Below, piece after piece: positions 20,916 through 31,310 of a stretch of 64,000 nt of DNA (positions are counted from its first letter, which is position 1; every line of letters begins with the position of its first letter). A program made the position numbers and the translations under genes. This DNA is from Glandiceps talaboti. Its lineage: Eukaryota > Hemichordata > Enteropneusta > Spengelidae. Under the pieces are notes generated by a model that had not been told where the DNA came from, searched no databases, and saw only the letters and a list, made by a program, of their open reading frames with translations. Location: assembly GCF_964340395.1 (NCBI RefSeq), contig NC_135551.1:8413379-8477378 (forward strand). Direction: 5' to 3'.

Positions 20916-21381
20916 TCTGCATCACTTTGATTGGGTCTTGTGTTGATAGAACCAGCCGGTGTCTGTTCGCTTGTGGCTGTTTAAATGGAATTTTTATTTT
21001 ATTTCATGCTGTATAGTTAATTTACTTTTGCGCGAATTTATATTTATGAACGTGTTAGTCAGATTTGTGATGTTAATTTGAACATGAAAATGCGCAACAA
21101 AATGGCGAGGACGCCACTTCTCAACCAGAGGGTGGATGTCAGTTTCATTTGGCGTTGCTGTGTCTGTCTCATTTATAGTGTGTATATGTCCCTTTTTGTA
21201 TTTCGTTTTGTGAGTGTAATACAGTAACGTATTCCTTTGTTGTTGTGTTCATAAATATTCATTTCTATTTCTAATCACCTGGTTCCATCTGTTATCATCT
21301 CCTCATCCATTTACTTCCTACTTTTCTATCACATGTATTTTCCTATATAAGTAAGCAAGACAGGTCAGTGTAACAGAAGTG

Positions 21382-21556
21382 CAGACATGGCCAGTATGGC
21401 TATACTGTTACCTTTCTGTGTATACTTTCAGGTGAGTTCAAACTTTATCTTTCAGTTATTGTGTCATTTGTATCTTTACTTTTACTATATCTATATTTAT
21501 TGTGCAGACGTGGCCAGTACGGCTATACTATTATCGTTCTGTTTATACCTTCAGAC
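21382..21556 (+). repeat. repeated 50-bp block ending in a potential splice donor
   Basis: GCAGACATGGCCAGTATGGC (21382) recurs as GCAGACGTGGCCAGTACGGC (21506). Both copies continue in parallel to TTTCAG/CTTCAG. The first is followed by GTGAGT, a good donor. It could be a duplicated small exon, but no protein family is recognised. Confidence 0.45.
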
Positions 21557-21845
21557 ATATGTACATGCTTGGAGAATAAAGAAACGTTTGTACCAGAATT
21601 ACGAGTCAGTCCAGAAACCAGTTATTGGCAAAAGACTGTGATATAGTTATAAGTCAAAGACATGTTTCTGAAAAATACAGGAAATCTAGGGATGCATGCA
21701 ATGAGACGCGTCCCAGTAGCAGCTGGTTGATTTGTGATGGAAATATAGAATTTTTTTTGGCATTTTTGGATACTGTCGTAGCCATCTAAAACATTCACAT
21801 GCTTTACAAAGTGACTGGCATGTCCTTAAAAATCAACTTAGCCAT

Positions 21846-22142
21846 TGCATGGTGTGGGTCAACAGAGGACACTGGATTCAGTTTTGAAACACAACGAACA
21901 TTAATTTTGATTTCACCTACAATGTACACTGACAACAGTGTGAGGTGTGGACTTTATGTGAGATGTCAAAAACATTAGTCCCCATCTTTAAATTTGTTGT
22001 TACTCACAGGTAATGGTATATATTGTCAGCTGTAGAGGAGAAACAGCATTATATTGTGGCTGATGAAGATAGAGAGAATTTAGGCATGGTATGCGACAAA
22101 TAATTTGAAACAATGAACAGCGAAGATGAATGACTACTTGTT
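21846..22142 (+). repeat. about 300-bp duplicated segment, copy 1
   Basis: It aligns along its whole length with 22905-23212. Shared stretches include ATGTACACTGACAACAGTGT, GTTACTCACAGGTAATGGTA and AATGAACAGCGAAGATGAAT (one mismatch in the other copy). Both copies are disrupted by small indels and no intact protein is encoded. Confidence 0.8.
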
Positions 22143-22166
22143 ATATTCTGTGGTCTCATCGATTCT

Positions 22167-22364
22167 GTGCAATGTATTTTTATTGCATGTTACATGGGTG
22201 AGAAGGCTGTGAAGACATCAACAATGAAAGACATCAACTGTTGGACAGTAACAAGTGATGGAAGTAAGCATCCAACTGGTCTTTATGCGAAAATCATCAA
22301 TTGGCTAAGTCATCCAAATGAATGGATACTGTACGTAACAAATAGTAATTCAGGTAAGTGTTAA
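22167..22364 (+). pseudogene. possible remnant of an adenine/cytosine-N4 methylase-like domain
   Basis: The reading LYAKIINWLSHPNEWILYV resembles the segment before motif I of DNA N-6/N-4 methylase-like domains carried by some invertebrate transposons (a helix, then WILD-F-GSG). The catalytic and SAM-binding residues of motif I are absent or mutated (VTNSNSGK). This is weak similarity judged by eye only. Confidence 0.2.
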
Positions 22365-22855
22365 CCAATTACAAAACATTGTAGCACAGACAAGGAATAA
22401 ACAGATCAACAAGTGGCCCTCTCCCTATTGTCTAAAATTTGTATTCAGTAAGCATTACGCTGTTGTCATGGAAATAACTTTCCAGCATGTGAGACATATT
22501 TTCACTATAACACAAATACTCAATGGATATGTTGTTTATCATAATACGAGGATATTGTATTGACATACAGAATGAGTATATTCCCATATATAGATGGGAA
22601 ACGTGGGTTTCCACTTTTCTCCACAAATTACGAGTAAACAAATTACGAGTATTCTGTTATCAACAAAATCGTTAAGATTTCAATCGGAAAAAAAAATGCA
22701 TGCATTGGATGTCGTTTCACTGATGAATGTCGCAAGAAATTTGACCAGGGTTAGATATGATATCCACACTCAAACATTATGGCAAGTAACATGGAAAACA
22801 AGTGAATAATGTGACAAGTTTTAGAATCACTCACTATTATAGCCATAGCCACCAT

Positions 22856-22891
<36 letters not shown>
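22856..22891 (+). repeat. (CAA)n microsatellite
   Basis: About twelve uninterrupted CAA units. Confidence 0.95.
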
Positions 22892-22904
22892 CAACATACA
22901 AACC

Positions 22905-23212
22905 ATTGCATGGCGTGGTGTGGGTCAATAGAGGAGAAGGGATTCACAGTTTTAGTGAAACACAACTAACATTCATTTTGATTTCACCAACAATGTACAC
23001 TGACAACAGTGTGAAGCGTGGCTTTATATTGACTTTCTCTGAAAAAGGCAAAAACATGAGTCCCCATCTTTATTTCAATTTTTTTGTTACTCACAGGTAA
23101 TGGTATATTGTCAGCTGTAGAGCAGAAATGGCAAGATAAATAGATTTCAGTCATGGTATGCGACAAATTATTTGAAACAATGAACAGTGAAGATGAATGA
23201 CTACTTGTTAAA
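22905..23212 (+). repeat. about 300-bp duplicated segment, copy 2
   Basis: Direct repeat of 21846-22142, lying about 1.06 kb downstream. The spacing suggests a segmental duplication or two copies of one element. Confidence 0.8.
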
Positions 23213-23394
23213 TTCAATGAGGCTCAGAACATGTGTTGTACTATTGCAACTATGTAACTTTATTTATATTATCATAATGTATTGGTACTATTGATCAAAT
23301 TGGATATAAATTATGTTGGTTGAGCGATGCTTAACAAATTATAAGTGTATATAATATCTAATCATCAATTGGTTTACTCATGAAAATATATTAA

Positions 23395-23880
23395 AATATC
23401 AAATGGCATTCTCAGATAGCAATATCTTCAAAATGGTGTGTTGAAAGTTGTCAATAGTTGGCTTAACTTGTCGAGTGGAATTTGCCAATAGCCGTGGTTG
23501 GCATCTAATTTTGAGAAGACTTTTGCTCAAATTGTTCTCAGGGCAGTAACATAGTCATAAATTATTTCATACAGAGCTTCAAATCTTGTATTAAACCATA
23601 GACTCTACACTCGTGTAAATGTAGGGCTATGATTAAATTTAGAATGTAATACTGTTAGATACTTCTTTGGGTTGACATGTTTCTCAACCTTGTCTAGAAC
23701 ATCGTTAGGTACAGTGCTTTTGTCACCGTCTTCTTCAGAGAATTCAAATGTGTTGAATATTTGTCTGCCTTCAGAACCAATGATGTATTGGATTGCTTTA
23801 CATTTGTCTACATCAGACTGATCACGATACCCAATGTCAAGATAGAGTTCATGGATTCCCTCCATGTCCATCTTTCTGCT
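23395..23880 (-). pseudogene. Ty3/Gypsy retrotransposon relic (gag piece joined to RT piece)
   Basis: On the minus strand, about 23880 to 23605 encodes a gag-like block (IIGSEGRQIFNTF, DVLDKVEKHVNPKK) typical of invertebrate Gypsy gag. About 23520 to 23395 then encodes reverse-transcriptase motifs FSKLDANHGYWQIPL and TTFNTPF(stop)RYCYLRMPF. Most of gag, protease and the start of RT are deleted between them, and a stop interrupts the RT block. Not functional. Confidence 0.65.
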
Positions 23881-24204
23881 TTGTTGCCATCAGTAGTAAA
23901 ACCCATTTTGTTTGTTTATTTGTTTGTTTGTTAATTGTCATTTTGAGTCATAAATTTGAATGAAGCGTTCTTGTAGAGTTTTTGGATGTTGAGCTTCCTA
24001 TTGTGTTTCTTTGTTCACTGCACTTCAACTGTAATTTTAACAGAAATCTGAATGTTTTATTGATGTCATTAAGTTACTAAAATTGTAATTTTTATGACTA
24101 TGAGTGTTAATTATGTTGCGACAACTGTAATACATTGTTTTTAAAGGACAAATGGATAAATTAATGTCTACTATTTATTCTTTGCTGAGTATTGAATGGG
24201 CTGC

Positions 24205-24420
24205 AAACTGTGAAGGGCCAACACTATGAAGACCCTGTGAATACCTTACAGGATCATCACTATGATGACCCTGTGAATACTAGGGCCAACACTGTGAAGA
24301 CCCTGTGAATACATGACAGGGTCATCACTGTGATGACCCTGTGAATATTCGACAGGGCCAACACTGTGAATACCCTGTGAATACATGATAAGGTCATCAC
24401 TGTGATGACCCTGATGTTTC
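24205..24420 (+). repeat. palindromic minisatellite (about 33-bp units)
   Basis: Alternating units GGCCAACACTGTGAAGACCC and AGGGTCATCACTGTGATGAC are joined by CTGTGAATAC. The second unit type is an almost perfect inverted repeat (AGGGTCATCAC ... GTGATGACCCT), so the array can form serial hairpins. Six to seven units are present. Confidence 0.85.
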
Positions 24421-25759
24421 AAGGTTAAAGCTGCAGTTTTATGATAACTGAATTTTACAGGGACTTTTTCATAAACTTTGCACAAGTTGTGTGTTAAATG
24501 TAAATTGCAAATATCTGATGTAATATTTATGCATTAGCATACAATTGTCAAGTTTTGTCAGTCTCAAAGTGTCTGTTGCATATAATGCATTGATTTTTTT
24601 CAAGTTGTTGAAGCTCTATTTGGTTTCACCGGTCAAATCCACGGTTTAAGACTTTATAACTAAATATGACTGAGGAAAATTATCTGCTGTTGAAATATGT
24701 ATTCAACTTTTTATCATGCTATTATCAGGCAAATTGAAATGATGCTGGAAAACACCATTGTGTTGCATTTGCTACTAGCCATCAGTTTGAAAATGTTGAG
24801 CAATTCAATAATTAGGATTTTTGGTAAAAATGAAGAAAGCAAGCCAAATTTGAAATATTCCCCGGAAATAATATGTGCAAGTTAATGCGATAATATAGTC
24901 CTATTCAAATGTAGATAACAATCGAAATAAAGAGAGAATACTTATTTTTATATGTTTTAGAATGTTGCCGCTTCACTATGTTGCTGCGTGTGACCATTGA
25001 CCGCTACATTTGACTAGTTTTTACTAGTTTTACTAGCTCTGGAGGTATGCACTACGTTCTTTGACATAATCTACGAACTCTGCTATGTTTTTTATAACTT
25101 CAAAAATGTGAGACTGCACTCTGGTTACCGTGCGCAAGGATTTTAGGAGTAACCAGTTACCCTAAGGTTGCTTTTTACTATAAAATGTACAGAAAACAAG
25201 TTTATATCATTAAATACAATCTATGTCTTGTCCACTCTCTTTTGTTGTCTAATGATTCGTTTGGGTCATAACATGGTAAACTCAGCAATACTTCAGTACA
25301 TATACGCCTGTGCGAACGTTCATCCTTAGTTTGATTTTCAAGTGAAATATCACATTGTTTCGGAATTAAGGCCACAGAAACAAATGAAGGTCCTTGAAAA
25401 ATATATGAGGTGAATTCCTACAGGGAAAATTTCGTAACCCAAATCTGATGACGTCATTGTCGAAGTCAACCGTGTTTAATACGACCCAGGTAAACGTTAG
25501 ATCATACACATAGCCAACAAGGAGTTTGCTTTAAATGATCTAAACTTTTTGCAAAATAGATACAATATGACTTTTACAACAAACAAATCATTGAAAGAAA
25601 CAATGAACTACTGAAATTACTAATTTCATCCTTATGGCAAAATACTTCCCTTTTTGTCATTTGGCAGCTGCTACTAAAAATGGTGGTTAATTTCACTTTC
25701 AGTCTAATAGTATATACATGTATTTTAATGAAATCATGGGTGAATTATAGAACTATTTA
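24421..25759. other. intergenic DNA, nothing recognised
   Basis: AT-rich sequence with only short open frames. It ends at the left inverted repeat of the large transposon. Confidence 0.5.
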
Positions 25760-25900
25760 TAGTGCAGCAGCTAACAAGAATATTGTGCACTTTTGGTTAA
25801 AAGAATGAAACTTGGCACAGTTAGTCATTGACCCATATTGAACATTTTCAGATATGGATCCAAGTAAGCAGCGCCCTCTAGTGGCCATGAGTGGAAAGAT
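25760..25900 (+). repeat. left terminal inverted repeat of the 5.5-kb transposon
   Basis: It begins TAGTGCAGCAG and ends near GTGGCCATGAGTGGAAAG; it matches the reverse complement of 31161-31310. Confidence 0.7.
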
Positions 25901-26281
25901 TAGTTTTTCTTGCGATAATTAACAAAATAGTACAAAATAGCTACTAACAAAATGAATTTTGTGTTATTTGTCATAAATATTGATATTCCAAAGCATTTCT
26001 GTGTTTTTGTTCACATTTTCCCTTAGAAATGGGTGTGTAACATTATGTGAATGTTCAAAGAGTCAATCTCTTTTCACTTAGTTTGATTCTATCATGGTCA
26101 ATGTCTGAAAGCATCTACACAAATCTTGTACATTCACATTTGGTCTACTAGTATTGATCCTGCACTTCTATTTGTCGTAGATTAAGCAAGATTCACTTCA
26201 AGTAAGTCAAGCTACCTAATCAAGTTAGGCAGTAGACAGCTAGACATAGAATCAATTGTATTGCTAGTAGTAGTAGCAGAC

Positions 26282-29200
26282 ATGTCAAAAGCATACAAGC
26301 TTGTAGATAGATCAGAGCCAGGTCCTTCTGGACAAATTAGCCATGAAATAAATTGGCAAATGTGCATTCTTTGCCAGACTCTAACTAGTGAACCATTACA
26401 GTGCCCTGCAAACTCAAAAAGAAAAGACTTTGGTGCAGGATATAAGTATGTTGCAGAAAATCTCATTCAGTTTCATGAACTGAATGCATTACCCTTAGAA
26501 GTAGATATGAAGAAGCTAGACACAGGTTCAGGAATTGAAGATACCTTTAGGGAGAACAAAGCAGCTTGGCACAAAACCTGTAGAAATAAAATTAGTACCA
26601 TGCATTTAGAAAGAGTGCGCAAAAGGAAAGCAGAAAAATCACAAGATTCAAGCCCTGTAAAAACCAGAAAAGCTCGTTCTGTATGTAAACAGAAAGAAGG
26701 TGCTTCAGATATATGCATATTCTGTGATAGTGTTGCTGGTCTAGCTGGTCTTCATAAGGCATCTACATTTGAACTCGATTTTAAAGTGAGGAAATGTGCA
26801 ACAGAACTCAATGATACAAAATTATTGTCAAAGCTTGCAGGTGGAGATATGGTTGCTATTGATGCCCAATATCATGTAAACTGTTTGGCAAAGTTATACA
26901 AACGAGCACAATTACTAGAAAAGAACACTAAAGAGAGACAAAGTGAGGGTGCTTTACACGGTATAGCATTTGCAGAATTGGTTTCTCACTTGGAAACTTT
27001 TCGTGACTCCAAAAAAACGAGACCAGTATTTTACATGGCAGATATAAAGAACCTGTACGCATCAAGATTACAGGAACTTGGTGTTGAAAATGTCCAAGTG
27101 CACACTACACGACTTAAAAATCGAGTTCTGGCAGCAATTACCGATCTCAAAGCTTATAATCAAGGAAGGCAAATCTTACTTGCATTTGACCATGATGTAG
27201 GGGAAGCACTCAAACAAGTATGTGATCAAGACTATGACAGTGAGGCACTAGCCTTGGCCAAAGCTGCCAAACTTGTTCGTCGAGATATATTCAACACAAA
27301 GCAGGAATTTAATGGACAATTTCTTGAAGACAGTCAAGAAAAAGCTGTGCCTGCATCTCTCAATGCTCTCATAAGCATGATTCTAGATGAACCAAATATC
27401 AAGGAACAGGCAGTTGAAATGAAACCAAAGTCTCATGCATCTCAAGCTATATCACAGCTGATTGTGTTCAATAGTGTGAAATCGAGGTACATTCAGTCTT
27501 CTTCTTCTACAATGTCAACTCGTCACAGTAGAGACAAGGAAACACCAGTACCAATATATCTTGCACTGAAGATCCATGCTGAAACAAGGAAGCGTGGTCT
27601 AGTTGATACTCTCCATGGCATGGGTTTGTGTATCTCCTATGATCGCCTCCTTTCAATCTCTACAGACATTGGAAACAAAGTATGTGAAATGTATGAAGAG
27701 GAAAAGGTGGTATGTCCTCCAAAGCTGAAAAAACAGCTGTTCACAACAGCAGCTGTAGATAACATAGACCACAACCCAAGTTCTGCTACAGCAAAGGACT
27801 CATTTCATGGTACTAGCATTTCCATGATGCAGCACCCTACTTTAGAAACACAGGGTGTACCACGTGATGTCCCAGTACTGGATGTATCTGGAAATGAATA
27901 TAAAAGTACTTCAATTGCACCAATGCCCATGTCATACATAAATGTTCCACCAGCTCCTCCAACTAGAAAGGATCTATTAGTGCCACAAGGAATTGGACCA
28001 ATAAAACCCAATACACCTCTTTTTCCAGAGGTGCTAGAAAAAGAGTATGAGTGGTTACACCATCTGAGACAGCTTATCAATAAACCAGAGCTTAGCAAGG
28101 ATGACTTCATCTCATGGTCTGCATATTGGGCATCAATGCAGCCACCAATGAATGACCCTACAACAATTGTAGCTCTTATGCCACTGTTTCAGGAATGTGC
28201 ACACTCAGTTGCCATGATCCAACATGCCATGAACACTGTAAAGGCTGCAGTACATTACCTAAACCCTGAGCAGGTACCAGTGGTAGTAATGGACCAGCCT
28301 CTGTTTGCTATTGGTAAAACAATCCAATGGAACTTTCCTATCACTCATGGTGAAGACAAATTTGTCATAATGTTTGGTGCACTACACATTGAAATGGCAG
28401 CATTCAAAGTTTTGGGGGACTGGCTTGAAGGTAGTGGTTGGACAACAGCACTTTGTACTGCTGGTGTCACTTCAAGTGGTACAGCTGACTCCATGATAAA
28501 GGCTGCACATCTTACTAAAACAAGACATGCTCATCAACTCACAGCAGCCACTCTCTTTATTCTGCAGCACCAAGCATACGACACATACATGAACATGGTT
28601 CCAGAAAATCCTTTGGAGTTCACAGCATGGTGTGATAAAATGTCAATTGAACAACCTCAATTTCAGTTTTGGTCACTTGTCCTTCAACTGGAACTCTGCA
28701 TTCTCAGGTTGGTTGGGTCTATCCGAGAAGCGAACTTCGCAAGGTACTTGGAATCTCTGGCCAAATTGATGCCATGGATATTTAGCCTTGATCACATAAA
28801 TTATGCTCGGTGGCTCTCTGTTCACATAAGAGATTTATGCGCCTTACCAGAGAGCCATCCCTCAGTGTATCAGGCATTTTGTAGTGGAGGATTTGTTGCA
28901 CGCAAATCTAAACGCCCATTCTCTGCCATGGCACTTGATCAGGCACATGAACAATCTAATGCGCTAGTGAAAGGGGATGGGGGTGCAGTTGGACTGACAG
29001 AAAACCCATCAGCTCTCAGACGATGGATGGTTTCAGGACCTGAGGTATCCAGAATGATACAGGAGTTTGAAGAGAACAGAGGTACCAAGGAAAGTAGTCT
29101 GGTACATCATGAGCAATCCCCAGGAGTGCAAAAGTCCTTTGGCAAAGATGTCTCATCACTTGTCATGGTCTTCAATGAAATGGGAAACCCTTTTCACGAG

Positions 29201-30847
29201 GACAGTGGTGATCTCCTTGCATTAGACACCAAGGATATTATGGATCCTGAAGTTGTAAAGACTGTTAGAGAAGTATATAATAGGGGACAAGAACAATATG
29301 ACCTCTTTGTCAAAGAGAGGTTCATAGATCGAACCAAAACTATACAAGAACCAATAAAAAAGAACAAAATGTCATTGTTCTCAAAAAAGAAGACAACAGT
29401 GAAACAAAAAGCCCAGGTCACAACTTTAAAAGAAGACTGTGCTTTGTTCTCCAGACTGTACATTGCATGCCAGTCTCGAGATGGTAACCTTGAAGAGTTT
29501 TTCAAGCATGAAAACCAGCCATGGCCTCCTTCTTTGGCAAGACAGGATGAAATGAGAACTGGGAACAAAGCTCTTCTTCTGACTGAACTCGAAGCCCTCA
29601 CACAAACTCGAGTCGCAGCACCCAATGTTACTGCAATGGTTTTGGATGGTGCTATGATTGTCCAGATGCTGTCTCCAGGTACTACAAAGACATTCCAGGA
29701 GTACAGTGACACAGTGTTCAAGCCATACATCTTGTTGAATTTAGATCATGTGGATAGACTTGATATAGTATGGGATGTGTATTTTGCTGACAGCCTGAAG
29801 GCAGCTACAAGAGAGAAACGTGGTAAAGGTGCTAGAAGGAGAGTACGTCCATCATCAAATATACCAAGTAACTGGCAAAGCTTCTTGCGTGACAATGATA
29901 ACAAAACTGAGCTCTTTAGGTTACTGTCAGAACAAATGACCTCAACTGAAGTAGATGGGAAGGAACTGTACAGCACTTTTGGGAATGAAGTTCTCTGTAC
30001 ACCTGCTAGACTGGACAAAGGTCGCATAGAGCCATGTTCTCATGAAGAGGCAGATACACGTTTGGCTCTCCATCTATGTGATGCAGCAGAAAATGGGCAC
30101 CAGAATATTATGGTCAGAACAGTTGACACAGATGTTGTTGTCATTATTGTATCAAATTTGCATTTAATTCCAGTGGCTGAGGTGTGGATATCTTTTGGTG
30201 TTGGCAGACACTATAGGTACATCACAGCTCATGAAATTGCAAACTCTCTGGGCCCGCATAAAGCGAAAACATTATCCATATTCCATGCACTGACTGGTTG
30301 TGATGTGACATCGTTTTTTTGTGGGAAAGGCAAGAAGTCAACCTGGGATACATGGCAGGTATTTCCAGAAGTCACAGATGCATTTCTCACTCTAGCAGAG
30401 GCTCCAGAACAAGTGCCTGACAATTGCATGTCACTAATTGAACGGTTTGTGATTCTTTGGTATGATCGAACCAGTGGAATGCATAACGTTAATGAGGCAA
30501 GGCAACATCTGTTCTCCAGAAAATCACGAGCTCTCGAGAATATTCCCCCTACACAAGCAGCCCTCCAACAGCATGTACTAAGAGCAACCTACCAAGGGGG
30601 ACATGTTTGGGGTCAGGCCTTGCAAAGAGATCCTAAATTACCAAGTCCAATGGATTGGGGTTGGACAAAAAAAGATGATTCACCATGGAAACCAAAGTGG
30701 ACAACTCTTGGTCAAGCACACGAAATGTGCTATGAGCTGATTCACTGCAACTGTAAAAAGGCATGCAGGGGTCTTTGCAGATGCTATAAGGCTAGTCTCA
30801 ACTGCACTGCTCTCTGTTACTGTGAAGGAAACTGCCACCAGGACTGA
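26282..30847 (+). CDS. transposon-encoded protein: two zinc modules, PIN/FEN-like core, CXC tail
   Basis: 1521 residues, intronless. ATG 26282 (GACATGTC) is the first Met. Visible parts: a first Cys/His module with CILC at about 28-31 and WHKTC near 95-100; a second with CIFC near 145 and YHVNC near 197; then a long helical, weakly conserved middle. Near 1255 there is EEADTRLALH, near 1282 DTDVVVI, and near 1339 ALTGCDVTSFF. E-A-D, D-x-D and GCD in this order and spacing resemble the acidic metal-binding residues of FEN1/XPG-type PIN nucleases (inference). The C-terminus (about 1483-1521) is a Cys-rich CXC stretch, CNCKKACRGLCRC, like Tesmin/TSO1 DNA-binding tails. Similar long single-exon proteins occur in many aquatic animals as uncharacterised genes. 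The inverted repeats on both sides show that it belongs to a mobile element. Reading frame intact. Confidence 0.7.
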   Translation: MSKAYKLVDRSEPGPSGQISHEINWQMCILCQTLTSEPLQCPANSKRKDFGAGYKYVAENLIQFHELNALPLEVDMKKLDTGSGIEDTFRENKAAWHKTCRNKISTMHLERVRKRKAEKSQDSSPVKTRKARSVCKQKEGASDICIFCDSVAGLAGLHKASTFELDFKVRKCATELNDTKLLSKLAGGDMVAIDAQYHVNCLAKLYKRAQLLEKNTKERQSEGALHGIAFAELVSHLETFRDSKKTRPVFYMADIKNLYASRLQELGVENVQVHTTRLKNRVLAAITDLKAYNQGRQILLAFDHDVGEALKQVCDQDYDSEALALAKAAKLVRRDIFNTKQEFNGQFLEDSQEKAVPASLNALISMILDEPNIKEQAVEMKPKSHASQAISQLIVFNSVKSRYIQSSSSTMSTRHSRDKETPVPIYLALKIHAETRKRGLVDTLHGMGLCISYDRLLSISTDIGNKVCEMYEEEKVVCPPKLKKQLFTTAAVDNIDHNPSSATAKDSFHGTSISMMQHPTLETQGVPRDVPVLDVSGNEYKSTSIAPMPMSYINVPPAPPTRKDLLVPQGIGPIKPNTPLFPEVLEKEYEWLHHLRQLINKPELSKDDFISWSAYWASMQPPMNDPTTIVALMPLFQECAHSVAMIQHAMNTVKAAVHYLNPEQVPVVVMDQPLFAIGKTIQWNFPITHGEDKFVIMFGALHIEMAAFKVLGDWLEGSGWTTALCTAGVTSSGTADSMIKAAHLTKTRHAHQLTAATLFILQHQAYDTYMNMVPENPLEFTAWCDKMSIEQPQFQFWSLVLQLELCILRLVGSIREANFARYLESLAKLMPWIFSLDHINYARWLSVHIRDLCALPESHPSVYQAFCSGGFVARKSKRPFSAMALDQAHEQSNALVKGDGGAVGLTENPSALRRWMVSGPEVSRMIQEFEENRGTKESSLVHHEQSPGVQKSFGKDVSSLVMVFNEMGNPFHEDSGDLLALDTKDIMDPEVVKTVREVYNRGQEQYDLFVKERFIDRTKTIQEPIKKNKMSLFSKKKTTVKQKAQVTTLKEDCALFSRLYIACQSRDGNLEEFFKHENQPWPPSLARQDEMRTGNKALLLTELEALTQTRVAAPNVTAMVLDGAMIVQMLSPGTTKTFQEYSDTVFKPYILLNLDHVDRLDIVWDVYFADSLKAATREKRGKGARRRVRPSSNIPSNWQSFLRDNDNKTELFRLLSEQMTSTEVDGKELYSTFGNEVLCTPARLDKGRIEPCSHEEADTRLALHLCDAAENGHQNIMVRTVDTDVVVIIVSNLHLIPVAEVWISFGVGRHYRYITAHEIANSLGPHKAKTLSIFHALTGCDVTSFFCGKGKKSTWDTWQVFPEVTDAFLTLAEAPEQVPDNCMSLIERFVILWYDRTSGMHNVNEARQHLFSRKSRALENIPPTQAALQQHVLRATYQGGHVWGQALQRDPKLPSPMDWGWTKKDDSPWKPKWTTLGQAHEMCYELIHCNCKKACRGLCRCYKASLNCTALCYCEGNCHQD

Positions 30848-31160
30848 CTGGGTATTTGTAATGGAACACGTGCATGTTACAATTAACAGTATATATCAAT
30901 GATTTAAGATATTTTTGTCCCTGATTTCTGATATATGGAAATAGCAGTGAGTGGTTAACATGATAGAATTAGCTATTTTCCACAGCAAATGTTACACATT
31001 TTCGTAAAATATGTCAATAATGTTGCAAAACAATGTTGTTATTCATTGCTTATGTTGATAAAACAAGTTTCTGACATAAATTCCCAATTTTGGTGAAAAT
31101 ATGGTCATACTGGATGAATTTATTAGCCCATATTTGAAGGAAATGCATGGTTTACTGAAA

Positions 31161-31310
31161 TTTCCGTTTCTGGCCACTAGAGGGCGCTGATTTTTTTGGA
31201 TCCATATCTGAAAGTGATCAGTATAGTTCAAAGTATATATGTGGCAAGTTTCATGCTTTTAACCCAAAGTGCACGATTTGGCCAAAATCTTGGGTTAACT
31301 GCTGCACTAT
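31161..31310 (-). repeat. right terminal inverted repeat of the 5.5-kb transposon
   Basis: Reverse complement of the left end; it ends GCTGCACTA. The conserved block GGCCACTAGAGGGCGCTG is at about 31172-31189. Confidence 0.7.

Larger units (their letters stand above)
25760..31310 (+). mobile_element. 5.5-kb DNA transposon with about 150-bp terminal inverted repeats
   Basis: The left end (TAGTGCAGCAGCTAAC, GTGCACTTTTGGTTAAAAG, CAGATATGGATCCAA, AGCGCCCTCTAGTGGCC) is repeated inverted at 31161-31310 in the same order. Divergence is moderate, roughly a quarter of positions. The only long gene inside is the 1521-residue ORF. A candidate target duplication is TTA on both sides (TTTA|TAGTGC ... GCACTA|TTAT); this is too short to be decisive. 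One complete reading frame between matching ends suggests a recently active autonomous element of a family I cannot name. Confidence 0.7.

Noticed and set aside
24205-24420. CRISPR-like alternation of repeats
   Set aside because: Eukaryotic context; units are all related to each other with no unique spacers, so it is a minisatellite.
29194-29730. Long minus-strand open frame inside the 1521-residue gene
   Set aside because: Antisense shadow of a well-supported coding frame, no motif.
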